Assembly: GCA_020692355.1 (NCBI GenBank)
Contig: JAIMKP010000002.1
Coordinates: 1 to 64,000 of the forward strand
DNA from: Desulfosporosinus sp.
GTDB lineage: Bacteria; Bacillota; Desulfitobacteriia; Desulfitobacteriales; Desulfitobacteriaceae
Length of the DNA: 64,000 nucleotides
Reading direction: 5' to 3'
Shown here: positions 25,354 to 33,587 of the stretch, piece by piece
Position numbering within the stretch: position 1 is the first letter of the stretch
Layout: the number at the start of each line of letters is the position of its first letter
Made by a program: the position numbers and the translations under genes
Notes under the pieces: generated by a model
Database searches by the model: none
Told to the model about the DNA's origin: nothing
The model's input: only the letters and a program-made list of their open reading frames with translations

Positions 25354-26241
25354 TCAGTACGGCCAGGGATAGGTCTCAATTCCATTTAAAATCACACAGT
25401 TCCGGACGGCAAATCCACCTAAGAAGAGCGTCACAGCCAAAGCTGGGAATTCCCAGCCTGAGGCAGCTCCTCCAAAAAGAAGATAGGCGCTCAAAACCAG
25501 CGGGAAAAGCACACCGAGAAGCGGATAGAGGAGGACAAAGCGGAAGGTTTTCAACATCCGATGCATCCCTTCCTTCGCCTCAACCGGGCCGTTGTGCGTA
25601 TGCTCTAAATAGGCAAAGGAAATTCCGAAAGTCAACAGGGAAAGGGCGAAAATTCCGCCCGTAAACGCTGTGAAAACCAAGCCACTTACGGGGAAGAGGC
25701 TCCCGATAAAAGCGAGCCCCAATTCGAAACTCGTGACCAAGTAAAGAAGCGGCAAGGCAGGAGTATGCCACAGGGGAATGGATTCCGGACCCGCCAATAA
25801 GCCCCCGGAAATGATCGGGAATAAGAATCCGGCGATCGCACCAATCGCCCCGAAGAAGAGTTGAAACGGTGCTAAGGCTTGACCAATCCCACCGATAATA
25901 GGTAGGTTCGGGTATTCAGGCAGCACATAGAGAATCGCCCCGATATAATTTAAGACGATGAGGATAACGTCCCAAGAGATCCCGGACTTTGTAAAGTTAT
26001 TTAAGGAATAAACCGCATTCAGCGGACGTTCCAGGTCGAAAAATACGAGAAACATACCGGCTATAGCGAAGAGAACAAGCCCACTGATCACGCTCAGGCC
26101 AATCATCGACTGGGTCGCAGCAAAAAAATGGAAGATGAAGGCCAATGCGATCAGTGCTCCGCCAAAACCGCCAAAAAACAAATATACGGACACAGGCCAT
26201 TCATAGGCCTCTTGGTGTTCCAAATGCATAGGCTTTGCCAT
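25354..26241 (-). CDS. NrfD/PsrC-type membrane subunit of molybdoenzyme complex
   Basis: A polytopic (about eight-helix) quinone-interacting subunit of 295 aa, starting with LEHQEAYEWPVSVYLFFGGF, typical of NrfD proteins. It anchors the FeS and catalytic subunits encoded immediately upstream and exchanges electrons with menaquinone. It is third in the order molybdopterin subunit - FeS subunit - NrfD, with 12 bp between this gene and the FeS gene. The helices are followed by no extra domain. Confidence 0.9.
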   Translation of the reverse strand: MAKPMHLEHQEAYEWPVSVYLFFGGFGGALIALAFIFHFFAATQSMIGLSVISGLVLFAIAGMFLVFFDLERPLNAVYSLNNFTKSGISWDVILIVLNYIGAILYVLPEYPNLPIIGGIGQALAPFQLFFGAIGAIAGFLFPIISGGLLAGPESIPLWHTPALPLLYLVTSFELGLAFIGSLFPVSGLVFTAFTGGIFALSLLTFGISFAYLEHTHNGPVEAKEGMHRMLKTFRFVLLYPLLGVLFPLVLSAYLLFGGAASGWEFPALAVTLFLGGFAVRNCVILNGIETYPWPY

Positions 26242-26253
26242 TTCAATCCCTCC

Positions 26254-26850
26254 TTAGTAGATGTAATAGACGCGCGGATTCGTGCCCAAGTCGGGGCGCA
26301 ACGGTTTCGCCAGTCCGCTGGAAACAGCCTTGGCAACAGCACTCGCCGGATCGTCCAAGTCTCCAACCATGCGGGATAGCGTCGGGCAGGTGGAAACACA
26401 GGCCGGTTCCATACCGAGGGCGATCCGATCCTGACAGAAGGTACATTTATCAATGTGCACTTTAGTGTGTTGAGCTGCCTCCCCATAAACCTCTTTCGCC
26501 TGGCGTACGTCGTTCTTGTCATAGACATAACGGGCTCCATAGGGACAGGCTGCCATACATGCCTTACATCCTAAGCAGGTATCATAATTGACCAAGACAA
26601 ACCCATCATCGTTCTTAAACGTGGCTTTTGAAGGACAGACCGTCATACAAGCCGGTTCTTCGCAATGCATACAAATCGTGGGGACAAAGTAGCGGCCTGT
26701 GTTGGGATACTGGCCTGTCTGAATGTCCAATACCTTAGTCCGCCACTTGTCAGACCAATAGGGTGTTTGATTCTCTAACGCACACGCTGCCGAACAGGCT
26801 TGACAGCCGACGCAGGAGCGCAAATCAATGACCATGCCATAGCGCGCCAT
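26254..26850 (-). CDS. Four-cluster [4Fe-4S] ferredoxin subunit (DmsB/PsrB/PhsB type)
   Basis: The electron-transfer subunit of 198 aa between the molybdopterin subunit and NrfD. Four Cys clusters are visible: CVGCQACSAAC, CMHCEEPACMTVC, CLGCKACMAAC and CTFCQDRI...CVSTC. This is the normal complement of the DMSO-reductase-family beta subunit. No signal peptide is present. It lies 13 bp after the catalytic subunit and 12 bp before NrfD. Confidence 0.92.
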   Translation of the reverse strand: MARYGMVIDLRSCVGCQACSAACALENQTPYWSDKWRTKVLDIQTGQYPNTGRYFVPTICMHCEEPACMTVCPSKATFKNDDGFVLVNYDTCLGCKACMAACPYGARYVYDKNDVRQAKEVYGEAAQHTKVHIDKCTFCQDRIALGMEPACVSTCPTLSRMVGDLDDPASAVAKAVSSGLAKPLRPDLGTNPRVYYIY

Positions 26851-26863
26851 CTTTCTTCCTCCC

Positions 26864-29533
26864 TTACTTCGTCACACGAACGGTAAATTCTTGCGAACGG
26901 AATGCACTCACGATCGGCTCAACTTGATACGGAACGATCTTGTTCAAAGCGGTGCCTACACCTGCACTGAACTTAAGCAGCGGATTCTCCGTTCCGAAGG
27001 AAGAGGACATGAAGACCGTGTCCGGACGAACCATTTCCGTAACAAATGCCTTGATTTCAGCCTTTTGCCCGCTTTGGCAATTTTCCAAGGTGACAACGTC
27101 CCCTGTCTTAATGTTCAAGAGGTTAGCCCGCTGCGGGTTGATCCACAAGCCCATGAACTCGTCTTCTTTATTTTTGGAAAGTGCCATCAGGATCGGGTTA
27201 TTGGAGTTCGTGGAAGCATAAGAAACTGTGGGCACTTTGCCATAGGTGAAAAAGAACTCGTTGGGTTTCTTTTCTTGGTTAACCTGCGGCGGAAAATAAA
27301 CGAGACCCGGATCCCAATTCACACGATAACCCTGTTGCTGTACGAAACCAGCCAAGAGGAGGGAATAAATTTCAATTCGTCCAGACGGCGTCGGCACAGG
27401 CAGATGGCGGCAGATGGCAGCGTGTTCCAGAAGCTTCTCCTTGGGTTCAACCACCACGACGCCTTCTTTACGCAGCCGCACTTCCAGCTTTTCGGGAGTG
27501 GTCTTCAAATTATTCGCATGATGTTTAAAGGAAACATTACGCATCGCTTTCGTGAAGCTTTGCTCTCCTTTCGTCGCTTTGCCAACCTCTGCTTTAATAT
27601 CATTCAAGTCATAACCTGTAAACGCCGAAATCGTCTCCATAAATTTGTCCAGGGCACCAAAACCTATCACAAACTCAAAGAGAATGTCGGCCGTTCCCTT
27701 GGTCTGAGGATGGGGATCGACCGCGCTGAAGCGAGTCGTAATGGCCAAGTCGGTCGATGGACCCGCTCCATAAATGAACGGCTCTTCTCGCTCGATATAG
27801 TTTTGGTTCGGGAGAATGACGTCCGCATAAGCGGCCGTATCCGAGGGAACAATATCAATGGCCACAATCAGAGCCATATTGGGATGGGTTAGAAGTTTCT
27901 TCCAACGAGATTCCGGATAGAAGTGGCGAACAGGGTTCGCCGCATTCATTATCAACGCTTTAATCCGATAGGGTTCGCCATTAAACATGAGTTTGCCTTC
28001 GACGGCTTCGTCCAAGCCATAATCGGAGAACGCTGGGAAGATAATACCAGGTTTCCCTTCGGCCTTGTCTGACATGGATTTGGCCATTGCAAAGGAAGGA
28101 TGCCCGTGGGACCACTCCCTGGGGTCAAAGAATTTACCGGCAGCCGTAAGCGGGAACTGCAGCCCGGGTAAGCTCAAAAGCGGAACTTGCTCCCCCTTTT
28201 GCATTGCTTGCAGGAAATGCATCAGTTTTTCCCGGTACTCACCGGACATCATCCAGCCGCCCGGAACGTCGAATCCGCCAACCAGAGCTTGAACAATGGA
28301 TTGCAAGCGGCGGGTATTTAAGATGTTTTCATAGCGGGCCCCATGCCAGCCTGGATCAACTAATGCCGGGCGGGTTTGTCCGAATTCAACCGCGATCCGT
28401 TCAATCGTAGCTGCAGGAATACTGGTTTCCTGTTCTGCCCAAGCCGGGGTGAATTTGGCAGACTGCTCCACCATGTATTGGAAAATCGTCTTTACTTTTT
28501 GTCCGTTAAACTCAAAGTCCTTCGGCACTTCAAGAGAAGGTACGATGTTCTTGCCATCCACGTCGACCGCATTAGTATTGCTGTAGCCAGGAAGTTTGCG
28601 TACTTCGCCGCTGATTTGATCGCGAACCCAAAACGCGGTCGGGAACCCCTGCTCATTCGTCTCCATCATCGGCACCACCATGCCTTGATGTTCCATAGCC
28701 AGGAACGGCATGTTGGAGTGCTTGATCAGGAAATCTTTCTCATAGAGCCCCTTACGCAGCATGACATGAATCATCGCCAAGAAGAAAGCGGAGTCCGTAC
28801 CGGGTTTAATAGCGAGCCACTCATCGGCTTTAGCCGCCATTTCTGAGAGGCGCGGATCGAGGACGATAACTTTTGCTCCCCGCTTTTTGGCCTCAGCAAA
28901 ACGTACCAAGCGGCTGGTGGATGCAGCAGCAACACCAGAGTTAGTCATAGAGAAAATAATATACTGGGCGTTTTCAAAATCTGCAAGAACTTCATCATGG
29001 AAGTTAAAGTTCCCTGTAACCATATCGTTCCCAAAGTGGCCTGCGGCGACACACTGCTGCATCGGAGAGGCTACAATGTTCGGGATCCCTGTTGAAAACA
29101 CAAATGATAAGGCCAAAGGCATATAGAAAACACAAGATGTCCAGCCGCCAACCATGCTCATTTCCCAAGGTTGGACTTGATTCTCCTGTAACTTTTGCAT
29201 CACATAGCCGTAGGCTTCCTCCCATGAAGCAGGGCGGAAATTCCATTCCCCTCTCTTCGAGCCGGGAACCCGAATGAGCGGAGTGGTTAACCGTTGGGCA
29301 TCATACGTTTGGCGCAATCCCGCCTGTCCGCGTGCACAGGTTTTACCCCTATTTAATGGGCTGTTGGGGTTTCCTTCAATTTTAACGGCTGTCTTTTTCC
29401 CATTGACGGTTTTAACCCCAACGCGTACGTTGCAGACCGTAGAACAGAAATTACAAATGCTTGGTACCCACTCCACATCCCGTGAAGATGTAGATTGTCT
29501 GGCTGCAACGTTGCGTTCTTTTTGAGAACTCAT
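26864..29533 (-). CDS. Molybdopterin oxidoreductase, DMSO reductase family, Cys-ligated, no Tat signal
   Basis: Catalytic subunit of a CISM complex (889 aa). The N-terminal FeS motif is CNFCSTVC (~27-34) with the fourth Cys in GKTCARG. The molybdenum ligand region reads SPMQQCVAAG, so the ligand is probably Cys, as in PsrA/PhsA polysulfide and thiosulfate reductases. The C-terminal pterin-binding domain has ILMALSKNK-like and INPQRANLLNIKTGD segments. Unlike most relatives there is no twin-arginine leader: the first 25 residues are polar. The site is therefore predicted cytoplasmic. Thiosulfate, polysulfide, tetrathionate or arsenate are all possible substrates. Divergent from it is a Crp/Fnr gene, a likely regulator. 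Confidence 0.9.
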   Translation of the reverse strand: MSSQKERNVAARQSTSSRDVEWVPSICNFCSTVCNVRVGVKTVNGKKTAVKIEGNPNSPLNRGKTCARGQAGLRQTYDAQRLTTPLIRVPGSKRGEWNFRPASWEEAYGYVMQKLQENQVQPWEMSMVGGWTSCVFYMPLALSFVFSTGIPNIVASPMQQCVAAGHFGNDMVTGNFNFHDEVLADFENAQYIIFSMTNSGVAAASTSRLVRFAEAKKRGAKVIVLDPRLSEMAAKADEWLAIKPGTDSAFFLAMIHVMLRKGLYEKDFLIKHSNMPFLAMEHQGMVVPMMETNEQGFPTAFWVRDQISGEVRKLPGYSNTNAVDVDGKNIVPSLEVPKDFEFNGQKVKTIFQYMVEQSAKFTPAWAEQETSIPAATIERIAVEFGQTRPALVDPGWHGARYENILNTRRLQSIVQALVGGFDVPGGWMMSGEYREKLMHFLQAMQKGEQVPLLSLPGLQFPLTAAGKFFDPREWSHGHPSFAMAKSMSDKAEGKPGIIFPAFSDYGLDEAVEGKLMFNGEPYRIKALIMNAANPVRHFYPESRWKKLLTHPNMALIVAIDIVPSDTAAYADVILPNQNYIEREEPFIYGAGPSTDLAITTRFSAVDPHPQTKGTADILFEFVIGFGALDKFMETISAFTGYDLNDIKAEVGKATKGEQSFTKAMRNVSFKHHANNLKTTPEKLEVRLRKEGVVVVEPKEKLLEHAAICRHLPVPTPSGRIEIYSLLLAGFVQQQGYRVNWDPGLVYFPPQVNQEKKPNEFFFTYGKVPTVSYASTNSNNPILMALSKNKEDEFMGLWINPQRANLLNIKTGDVVTLENCQSGQKAEIKAFVTEMVRPDTVFMSSSFGTENPLLKFSAGVGTALNKIVPYQVEPIVSAFRSQEFTVRVTK

Positions 29534-29919
29534 TACCCTTTACCCCCTTTGTACACATTTTCTCTTTATCAAAGTGAGCATATAGGTTTTTTATTAATTA
29601 CGCCACCGACAAATAGAGGCATTTTTTTGGGTTCTGCTTTTATATTCTTGGTGTTATGAAAGTACATGTCCGTTTTCGCAGTTTTACCCCTATACCATGG
29701 GAAGGTATAGATATATTTTATTTGTCAATCCTGCAATCTGATGTGCATTCTGCGATACGGCTCTACCTTTACCCGGTATCTTTTCTTCCGCAACGTAATC
29801 CTCTCTGCAACTCCCTTGATCACGGCCAGCCGTACTTCCAACACGGGCCTTGCAGGAATTTTGTCTCTTCAGAGCGAAATGACTTTGAAACAATATTATT
29901 TTGGCTGGGGGGGTCGAGC
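29534..29919. other. Divergent intergenic region between molybdoenzyme and Crp/Fnr genes
   Basis: These 386 bp lie between the ATG of the molybdopterin subunit and the preferred GTG of the Crp/Fnr gene. The frame of the regulator stays open through most of it, but that upstream translation resembles no Crp N-terminus and has no good ribosome binding site. An AT-rich stretch near 29575-29650 is a likely promoter zone. One clear inverted repeat (29690-29710) is listed separately. No small RNA or further gene is evident. Confidence 0.6.
29690..29710. promoter_or_regulatory. Inverted repeat CTATACC-N7-GGTATAG
   Basis: Perfect 7-bp arms separated by 7 nt in the divergent promoter region. Size and spacing fit a dimeric regulator site. 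The adjacent Crp/Fnr protein is a candidate, although the arms do not match the standard Fnr (TTGAT) or Crp (TGTGA) half-sites. Confidence 0.5.
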
Positions 29920-30633
29920 GTGACCAAAGATGAAGAAATTCGCCAAGTCTTGACAACCATACCGGGCTGGAAGCAACTCCCGCAGGAATTCTTCGATTTC
30001 TGCCTGACCCGAAGTCGTTGGCGCCACTACGCAGCCAAACAGTACCTCTACTTTTCCGGAGATGATCCGACAAGCTTATTCATTCTATTAAACGGAAGGA
30101 TTCAACTCATCCTTACCGGGGAATTCAATGAGAAAATCTTGCGCGTCCTGCGCCCACCCACTTTGTTCCCGGAGGTCGCCCTCGATGGGAAACCGTATCC
30201 CCATGCCGCATTGGCTCTCGAAGCAACGGATGTCTTAAGCCTCGATCGTGAAGCTTTGCGGCAATACCTCGGGGCTCATCCTGCCCTTCTCTGGCCCTTT
30301 ATGCAAGCGCTGGCCACCGACCTTCGGCGCAGCTACCGCCAAATCAAAAACCTTTCCCTTGGAGACGCGCGGCTTCGCCTGGGTGCAAAGCTCTTCGCTC
30401 TGGCCCATGCCCATGGCATACCCGCCAAAAACGGTTTTCTCATAGGCATCCCCCTTTCAGCCACGGAATTGGCAGGGATGTGCAGCCTAGCGCGAGAATC
30501 CGTCAGCCGTATCCTCGGAGAGTTACGCCAAGCAGACCTTATCGATATGGAAAAGAAAAATATCACTGTCCGGAATGTTGAAGGTCTGCGCCGCTGGATT
30601 CACGAGCGGGAAAGCCTCAAAGGTTCCCTCTAA
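29920..30633 (+). CDS. Crp/Fnr-family transcriptional regulator
   Basis: A 237-aa regulator with an N-terminal cyclic-nucleotide-binding-like beta roll (~35-120, LFILLNGRIQLILTGE) and a C-terminal winged helix with recognition region LAGMCSLARESVSRILGELRQ. No N-terminal Cys cluster of the Fnr FeS type is seen. A GTG at 29920 behind a GGGGGGG run is the most likely start and gives the usual family length; the 88 extra in-frame codons upstream look spurious. It is divergent from the molybdoenzyme operon, so it probably senses electron-acceptor or redox state for that operon, as CprK-type regulators do in related genera. The ligand is unknown. Confidence 0.87.
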   Translation: MTKDEEIRQVLTTIPGWKQLPQEFFDFCLTRSRWRHYAAKQYLYFSGDDPTSLFILLNGRIQLILTGEFNEKILRVLRPPTLFPEVALDGKPYPHAALALEATDVLSLDREALRQYLGAHPALLWPFMQALATDLRRSYRQIKNLSLGDARLRLGAKLFALAHAHGIPAKNGFLIGIPLSATELAGMCSLARESVSRILGELRQADLIDMEKKNITVRNVEGLRRWIHERESLKGSL

Positions 30634-31244
30634 TCCCGCTCCTCTGTCCTCTCTGCAGGGTGCATGCGTTTAAGAAAGAAGCTCAATCGTTCCCCCGGAA
30701 GGCTTTCCTGAAAATACCTCGTGATGGCTGAGAGCGCCCAAGCTTCTGCTTCCTGATCCTCTGTAGCAGTTCCTGAAACATCAGCAAACCTCGGGTGGCG
30801 GCCAACCCTTCCGCCTTGCAACAAGCGCCAACCCGTTTTTCCCGGGCTTAACGCACCGGTTGGGCAAACGCGAAGGCAGTCCCCGCATTGAAGGCAGCGG
30901 AGTGCATCGATGAGAATCTCTTTTCCGTCCCAAGCGAGTGCTTCTTCCAAACAAGCGGCAACACAGCCTTGACAGCCGTTGCACAGCCCTTTATCCCATC
31001 CGGGCTCAACGAAACCGATCATCCCCAAGTCTTTGATTTGCGGTCGGGAACAGCCGTTGGGGCAGCCTGCCACAGTGATTTTGGGCAAGTGGTGATACTG
31101 AACCACACCGAATTTCCGCTTGAGCGCGTTTCCTATCCCTAACTGGCTCAAACCAGATTCAAGCCTCTTGACCAGCGAAGACCAATTTCTGGCCGCTTTT
31201 GGACAATTCGGGCGGCAATGTTCCAAAACATACTCCTCATGCAT
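30630..31244 (-). CDS. Small sulfite-reductase-like FeS protein with two [4Fe-4S] ferredoxin clusters
   Basis: A 204-aa protein related to the FeS/sirohaem half of anaerobic sulfite reductase (AsrC-like). It contains Cys10-x3-Cys14 and the typical CPNGCSRP (Cys61, Cys65), followed by two ferredoxin motifs (Cys88/91/94/98 and Cys117/120/123/127). The first cysteine pair is x3-spaced instead of the usual x5, so sirohaem-[4Fe-4S] binding is doubtful. It overlaps the 3' end of the convergent Crp/Fnr gene by 4 nt and is divergent from a LysR gene, its probable regulator. An electron-transfer or redox-sensing role in sulfur metabolism is inferred. Confidence 0.78.
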   Translation of the reverse strand: MHEEYVLEHCRPNCPKAARNWSSLVKRLESGLSQLGIGNALKRKFGVVQYHHLPKITVAGCPNGCSRPQIKDLGMIGFVEPGWDKGLCNGCQGCVAACLEEALAWDGKEILIDALRCLQCGDCLRVCPTGALSPGKTGWRLLQGGRVGRHPRFADVSGTATEDQEAEAWALSAITRYFQESLPGERLSFFLKRMHPAERTEERD

Positions 31245-31345
31245 TGAAATTCCTCCGTTCAGGTCAAACTACTATTAGTTTAACCGTTCGGCCCTATGGA
31301 GGATGTGGTCTATGTCACAGTTTATTAGATAAAGGGGATATGAGG

Positions 31346-32305
31346 ATGAATCTGCATCAACTGCGTGTTTTCTATTATGTCGCTGGGTGTCTTAGCTTTT
31401 CCAGAGCGAGTGAAGAACTCGGCATCAGCCAACCTGCAGTTTCCGTACAAGTCCGCAAATTGGAAGAAGAGATCGGGGCCGAATTAATTGAACAACTCGG
31501 CAAGAAGCTGTATCTTACTGAACCTGGCCAACGGTTGCAAGGCTATGCCGAAAGGATCTTTACGGCCGAACGCGAAGCTGAAAACATGCTTGGTGATTAC
31601 CGAGGGCTTAATACCGGAGAATTGATCATTGCCACCTCTTCAACCTTGGGAACCTATTATGTTCCCCCTCTCCTGGCCAAATTCCGTCAGCAATTCCCTA
31701 ACCTCGAAGTAACCCTAAAGATGGGGAATACTGAGTGGGCCGAAGAACAGCTTTTAAAAAATACGGTGGACTTGGCACTGGTTGAAGGCGATCTCGCCCA
31801 TGCTTCAGAATTAAGCATCATGCCTTTTTTAAATGATCAACTTGTGGTTTTCGCCTCGCCACAACATCCTTTTGTGGGCAAAGCAATCACTGCCGCTCAA
31901 TTGTCCTCAGAACCTTTTGTCTTGCGCGAACCCGGCTCCAACACCCGTAAGATATTCCGTTCCATTATGACAGAACGCGAAATTCCGATCCAAATCTTAA
32001 TGGAACTTGAAAGCCCTGAAGCGATTAAACGCCTCGTCTCCTCCGGTCTCGGACTTGGAGTCCTTTCCAAACTCACCTTGGAATGGGAAGTTGCCTGCGA
32101 AAGACTTGCCCCTCTAGATGTCATCGATCTAAACATTAAGCGTCATTTTTCCATTGTCCTACACAAGGACAAGAAGCCAAACCGCGCCAGCCAAGCCTTT
32201 ATCGACTTTGTCTGCCGCTACGCTTCCCAGCACAGTGATTTTCTTTCCGATTGTGAATGTGCGCGCCGTCACGGCCTTTCCGGGCTAAAAACTAAACATG
32301 AATAA
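31346..32305 (+). CDS. LysR-family transcriptional regulator
   Basis: A 319-aa regulator (CysB/CbbR/CysL branch by appearance). Its N-terminal winged HTH is MNLHQLRVFYYVAGCLSFSR ... LGISQPAVSVQVRKLEEEIG, followed by the two-lobed substrate-binding domain (GELIIATSSTLGTYYVPPLL and onwards). Start chosen at the second of two nearby ATGs (31340/31346), where AAAGGGGAT and ATGAGG are well placed and the N-terminus matches the family. Divergent from the sulfite-reductase-like FeS gene with ~100 bp between, the classic LysR arrangement. A sulfur-related inducer is plausible but unproven. Confidence 0.9.
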   Translation: MNLHQLRVFYYVAGCLSFSRASEELGISQPAVSVQVRKLEEEIGAELIEQLGKKLYLTEPGQRLQGYAERIFTAEREAENMLGDYRGLNTGELIIATSSTLGTYYVPPLLAKFRQQFPNLEVTLKMGNTEWAEEQLLKNTVDLALVEGDLAHASELSIMPFLNDQLVVFASPQHPFVGKAITAAQLSSEPFVLREPGSNTRKIFRSIMTEREIPIQILMELESPEAIKRLVSSGLGLGVLSKLTLEWEVACERLAPLDVIDLNIKRHFSIVLHKDKKPNRASQAFIDFVCRYASQHSDFLSDCECARRHGLSGLKTKHE

Positions 32306-32636
32306 CTTCCAACTCGGCCATACGTTTTAGCAGCATGCCGGTGGAGGAAATCTTGCCAACAGCCAGCTCGTCCTCAAGAGCATACCATTCCAGGGCAGCC
32401 CTGCAGGCCAAAACCTCAACTCCTTCTTGCAAAAGCTGCTCCAAAAACTCCAATACCGGCGAACCATGAACCAAAAGCTTGACACTGTCTCCGAGGAAAA
32501 AGAGGGTACGGGGTTTTGCCTCTTGCTTTGTCAGCATCTTTAAAAAACCCCGCATCATTTTACTACCAAGGCCAGGGTCCCCCCCACCCATTTTATCCGA
32601 ATTGAAAAGGATGAGCTTATCTATAAAATTGCGCAT
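32292..32636 (-). CDS. DsrE-like sulfurtransferase-type protein (YedF C-terminal domain)
   Basis: A stand-alone DsrE/DsrF-fold protein of 114 aa. It matches the C-terminal half of YedF-like proteins linked to selenium/sulfur metabolism: LILFNSDKMGGGDPGLGSKMM, TLFFLGDSVKLL, GSPVLEFLEQLLQEGVEVLAC and LAVGKIS. The N-terminal TusA-like SirA domain of full YedF is missing. The Cys in VEVLACRAAL is the likely persulfide carrier. It overlaps the convergent LysR 3' end by 14 nt. Selenium versus sulfur handling cannot be decided. Confidence 0.82.
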   Translation of the reverse strand: MRNFIDKLILFNSDKMGGGDPGLGSKMMRGFLKMLTKQEAKPRTLFFLGDSVKLLVHGSPVLEFLEQLLQEGVEVLACRAALEWYALEDELAVGKISSTGMLLKRMAELEVIHV

Positions 32637-32685
32637 GATTATGACCTCTTTTCAGAATATTATGCTGATTGTCTGTGATTGGAAC

Positions 32686-32704
32686 GCCCCCTTGTACAGG
32701 GGGC
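32686..32704. promoter_or_regulatory. Inverted repeat GCCCCCT-N5-AGGGGGC before the CoA-transferase
   Basis: Perfect 7-bp arms with a TGTAC centre, 32-50 bp upstream of the CoA-transferase A start and in the divergent gap to the DsrE gene. It could be an operator or a leader hairpin. No U-tract follows, so it is not a standard terminator. Confidence 0.5.
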
Positions 32705-32735
32705 ATCTTGAACAAGAATAACAGGAGGTGTACGG

Positions 32736-33587
32736 ATGAAAGTAAAAACTTTAAGCGAAGCAATCGCACAAATCCCTGCTGGAAGCTCGGTCGCCTTTGG
32801 CGGGAACACCATGCACCGGGTTCCCGTGGCCGCAGTGAAGGAACTCATCGTTCAGCAAAAAACCATTCGTGTCATCAAATCTGCAGGCTCCCTGGAAGTG
32901 GATGCTTTGTGTGCGGCCGGTTTAGCCCAGGATATTACCTTTGCCTACATCGGGTACGAGAACTTCGGCCTGGCACCCTTTTTCCGACGCGCTGCCGAAC
33001 AGGGCAAGTCTATTCTTCACGAACACACTTGACCCTCATTGGTTGCAGGGCTGCGGGCCGCAGCCTACGGTTTGAGCTTTATGCCTTTATCCTTACTTGG
33101 TGGTTCCCAAATCCCAAGTGTCAATCAGTGGCAAACGATTCGCGACCCCTATACTGATACTGAATACCTCGCTATTCCTGCGATTCGGCCGGACTGGGCC
33201 ATCCTACATGTTCAGCAAGCTGACAGCTTAGGAAATGCCCGCATATACGGTTCCAAGTTTGAGGATGTGATTCTCTCGCGGGCAGCCCAGCATATCATCA
33301 TCACCTGTGAGGAGCTTCTTCCCGAATATGCTTTGACTGACGTACCTGAAGCAACCGATGTTCCCGGTTTTCTGGTAGATGCGGTGGTGTATGCTCCTCG
33401 GGGGGCTTGGCCTACCAGCTGCTACCAGCATTACTCCCTCGATGAGGAAACCATCAGAACCATCACCACAATGAAAGAGAGAGACCAATTTCTCGCATGG
33501 ATTCAGAACCTCCCAACTCCCCCGACTTCTCCGCTCTTCGATACGCCATTAGCGAAGGAGCATATGGTAAAGGAGGGAAACAGATGA
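32736..33587 (+). pseudogene. CoA-transferase subunit A, interrupted by one in-frame TGA (codon 99)
   Basis: Two in-frame pieces (32736-33032 and 33033-33587) together make a normal ~283-aa class I CoA-transferase A subunit, with VAFGGNTMHRVPVAAVKEL at the N-terminus and AAAYGLSFMPLSLLGG, LAIPAIRPDWAILHVQQAD and ITCEELLP in the rest. The only defect is TGA at 33030-33032, between EHT and PSLVAGL, with the reading frame intact on both sides. The options are a recent nonsense mutation, a sequencing error, or selenocysteine or stop-codon readthrough; a GC-rich hairpin follows at the right distance (33049-33065). AGGAGGTG precedes the ATG. The B subunit is intact and overlaps the last codon, so the operon is otherwise preserved. 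Confidence 0.75.

Noticed and set aside
26864-29533. Assignment as arsenate respiratory reductase ArrA
   Set aside because: The Cys ligand, FeS and NrfD layout fit several CISM enzymes; no arsenic genes are nearby and the Tat leader typical of ArrA is absent.
29575-29605. Dehalobox/Fnr-like site in the TTATTAATTA stretch
   Set aside because: Only AT-rich similarity; neither TTAAT-N4-ATTAA nor TTGAT-N4-ATCAA is present.
29656-29919. 88-codon N-terminal extension of the Crp/Fnr regulator
   Set aside because: No similarity to Crp N-termini and no ribosome binding site; the GTG at 29920 behind a G-run gives a normal family length.
32660-32735. Possible sigma-54 promoter (TTGGAAC ... TTGT) before the CoA-transferase
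   Set aside because: The invariant GC at -12 is absent and the spacing is off; the GC-rich inverted repeat explains the pattern better.
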